6,769 nucleotides of DNA from Mucilaginibacter sp. (GTDB lineage: Bacteria; Bacteroidota; Bacteroidia; Sphingobacteriales; Sphingobacteriaceae). The notes beneath the pieces were generated by a model, which ran no database searches, was not told where the DNA came from, and saw only the letters and a list, made by a program, of their open reading frames with translations. The stretch's first letter is position 1, and every line of letters begins with the position of its first letter. Position numbers and translations under genes: made by a program. The stretch lies in NCBI GenBank assembly GCA_014376655.1, contig JACMRC010000464.1, positions 1 to 6,769 of the forward strand. The letters are read 5' to 3'. This document shows positions 6,686 to 6,769 of the stretch, one piece after another.

Positions 6686-6769
6686 ATGAGCCAGCAAAAT
6701 ACACAATATCCTTACGAGCCTGAATTTTCTATTAAAAAATTAATAACTGAACGCATTGGTGATATAAAA
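6686..6769 (+). CDS. N-terminal fragment of a gene coupled to the export gene (probable Wzz-type co-polymerase)
   Basis: ATG at 6686 starts 2 nt after the export gene's TAA and stays open for 28 codons to the window end. The visible residues begin MSQQNTQYPYEP and continue with a short basic/acidic stretch containing KKLITERIGDIK, which reads like a cytoplasmic lead-in before a membrane segment. No domain is visible. In Bacteroidota loci the gene after the SLBB export gene is often a chain-length determinant (Wzz/GumC-type) protein, so this call rests on position alone. The 2-nt spacing suggests translational coupling. Confidence 0.6.
   Translation, partial: MSQQNTQYPYEPEFSIKKLITERIGDIK

Noticed and set aside
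1..6769. Mobile element, CRISPR array, tRNA/rRNA or toxin-antitoxin system
   Set aside because: No transposase-like protein, regular spaced repeats, cloverleaf-like segment or small paired genes were seen; all long reading frames are explained by polysaccharide genes.

Overview
The window looks like part of a surface-polysaccharide (exopolysaccharide or capsule) locus from a member of the Bacteroidota. A Sphingobacteriaceae-type organism (Mucilaginibacter/Pedobacter-like) is my guess from protein style; the sequence does not prove the genus. The support is low GC content, A-rich start regions without clear Shine-Dalgarno sites, promoter-like TAnnTTTG motifs typical of the phylum, and a very large multi-SLBB export protein of the kind found in this group.

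Layout. The window opens inside a plus-strand family 4 glycosyltransferase (GT4) gene, of which the C-terminal half is visible (1-564). It converges with a minus-strand pair, and the two stop codons overlap by 4 nt. The minus-strand pair is transcribed right to left: an RmlD-like sugar-nucleotide reductase (2622-1681), then, after 16 bp, a GT4 enzyme with a DUF1972/Cps2T-like N-terminal half (1664-561). A 536-bp AT-rich gap (2623-3158) separates this pair from a divergent plus-strand series: another GT4 gene (3159-4262), a Wza-like polysaccharide export protein with six SLBB-type repeats (4350-6683), and the first 28 codons of a tightly coupled gene (6686 to the window end). By position that last gene is probably a Wzz-type co-polymerase, but the visible part cannot show this. 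Promoter-like motifs lie before the reductase, before the 3159 GT4 gene and before the export gene, so there may be three transcription units.

How the genes may work together. The glycosyltransferases would add sugars from nucleotide donors to a lipid-linked repeat unit at the cytoplasmic face of the inner membrane. The reductase would supply a deoxysugar nucleotide, plausibly dTDP-L-rhamnose or a relative. The SLBB protein would form the periplasmic/outer-membrane exit channel together with the co-polymerase. The pairing of an RmlD-like reductase with a rhamnosyltransferase-like GT4 hints at a rhamnose-type sugar in the polymer; this is inference only, because no rmlA, rmlB or rmlC is in view.

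I see no RNA gene, mobile element, CRISPR array or clearly novel system. The points most worth a second look are a substituted second Glu in the EX7E motif of the minus-strand GT4, a substituted STD motif in the reductase, the architecture of the export protein, and clustered dyads in the long divergent intergenic region.
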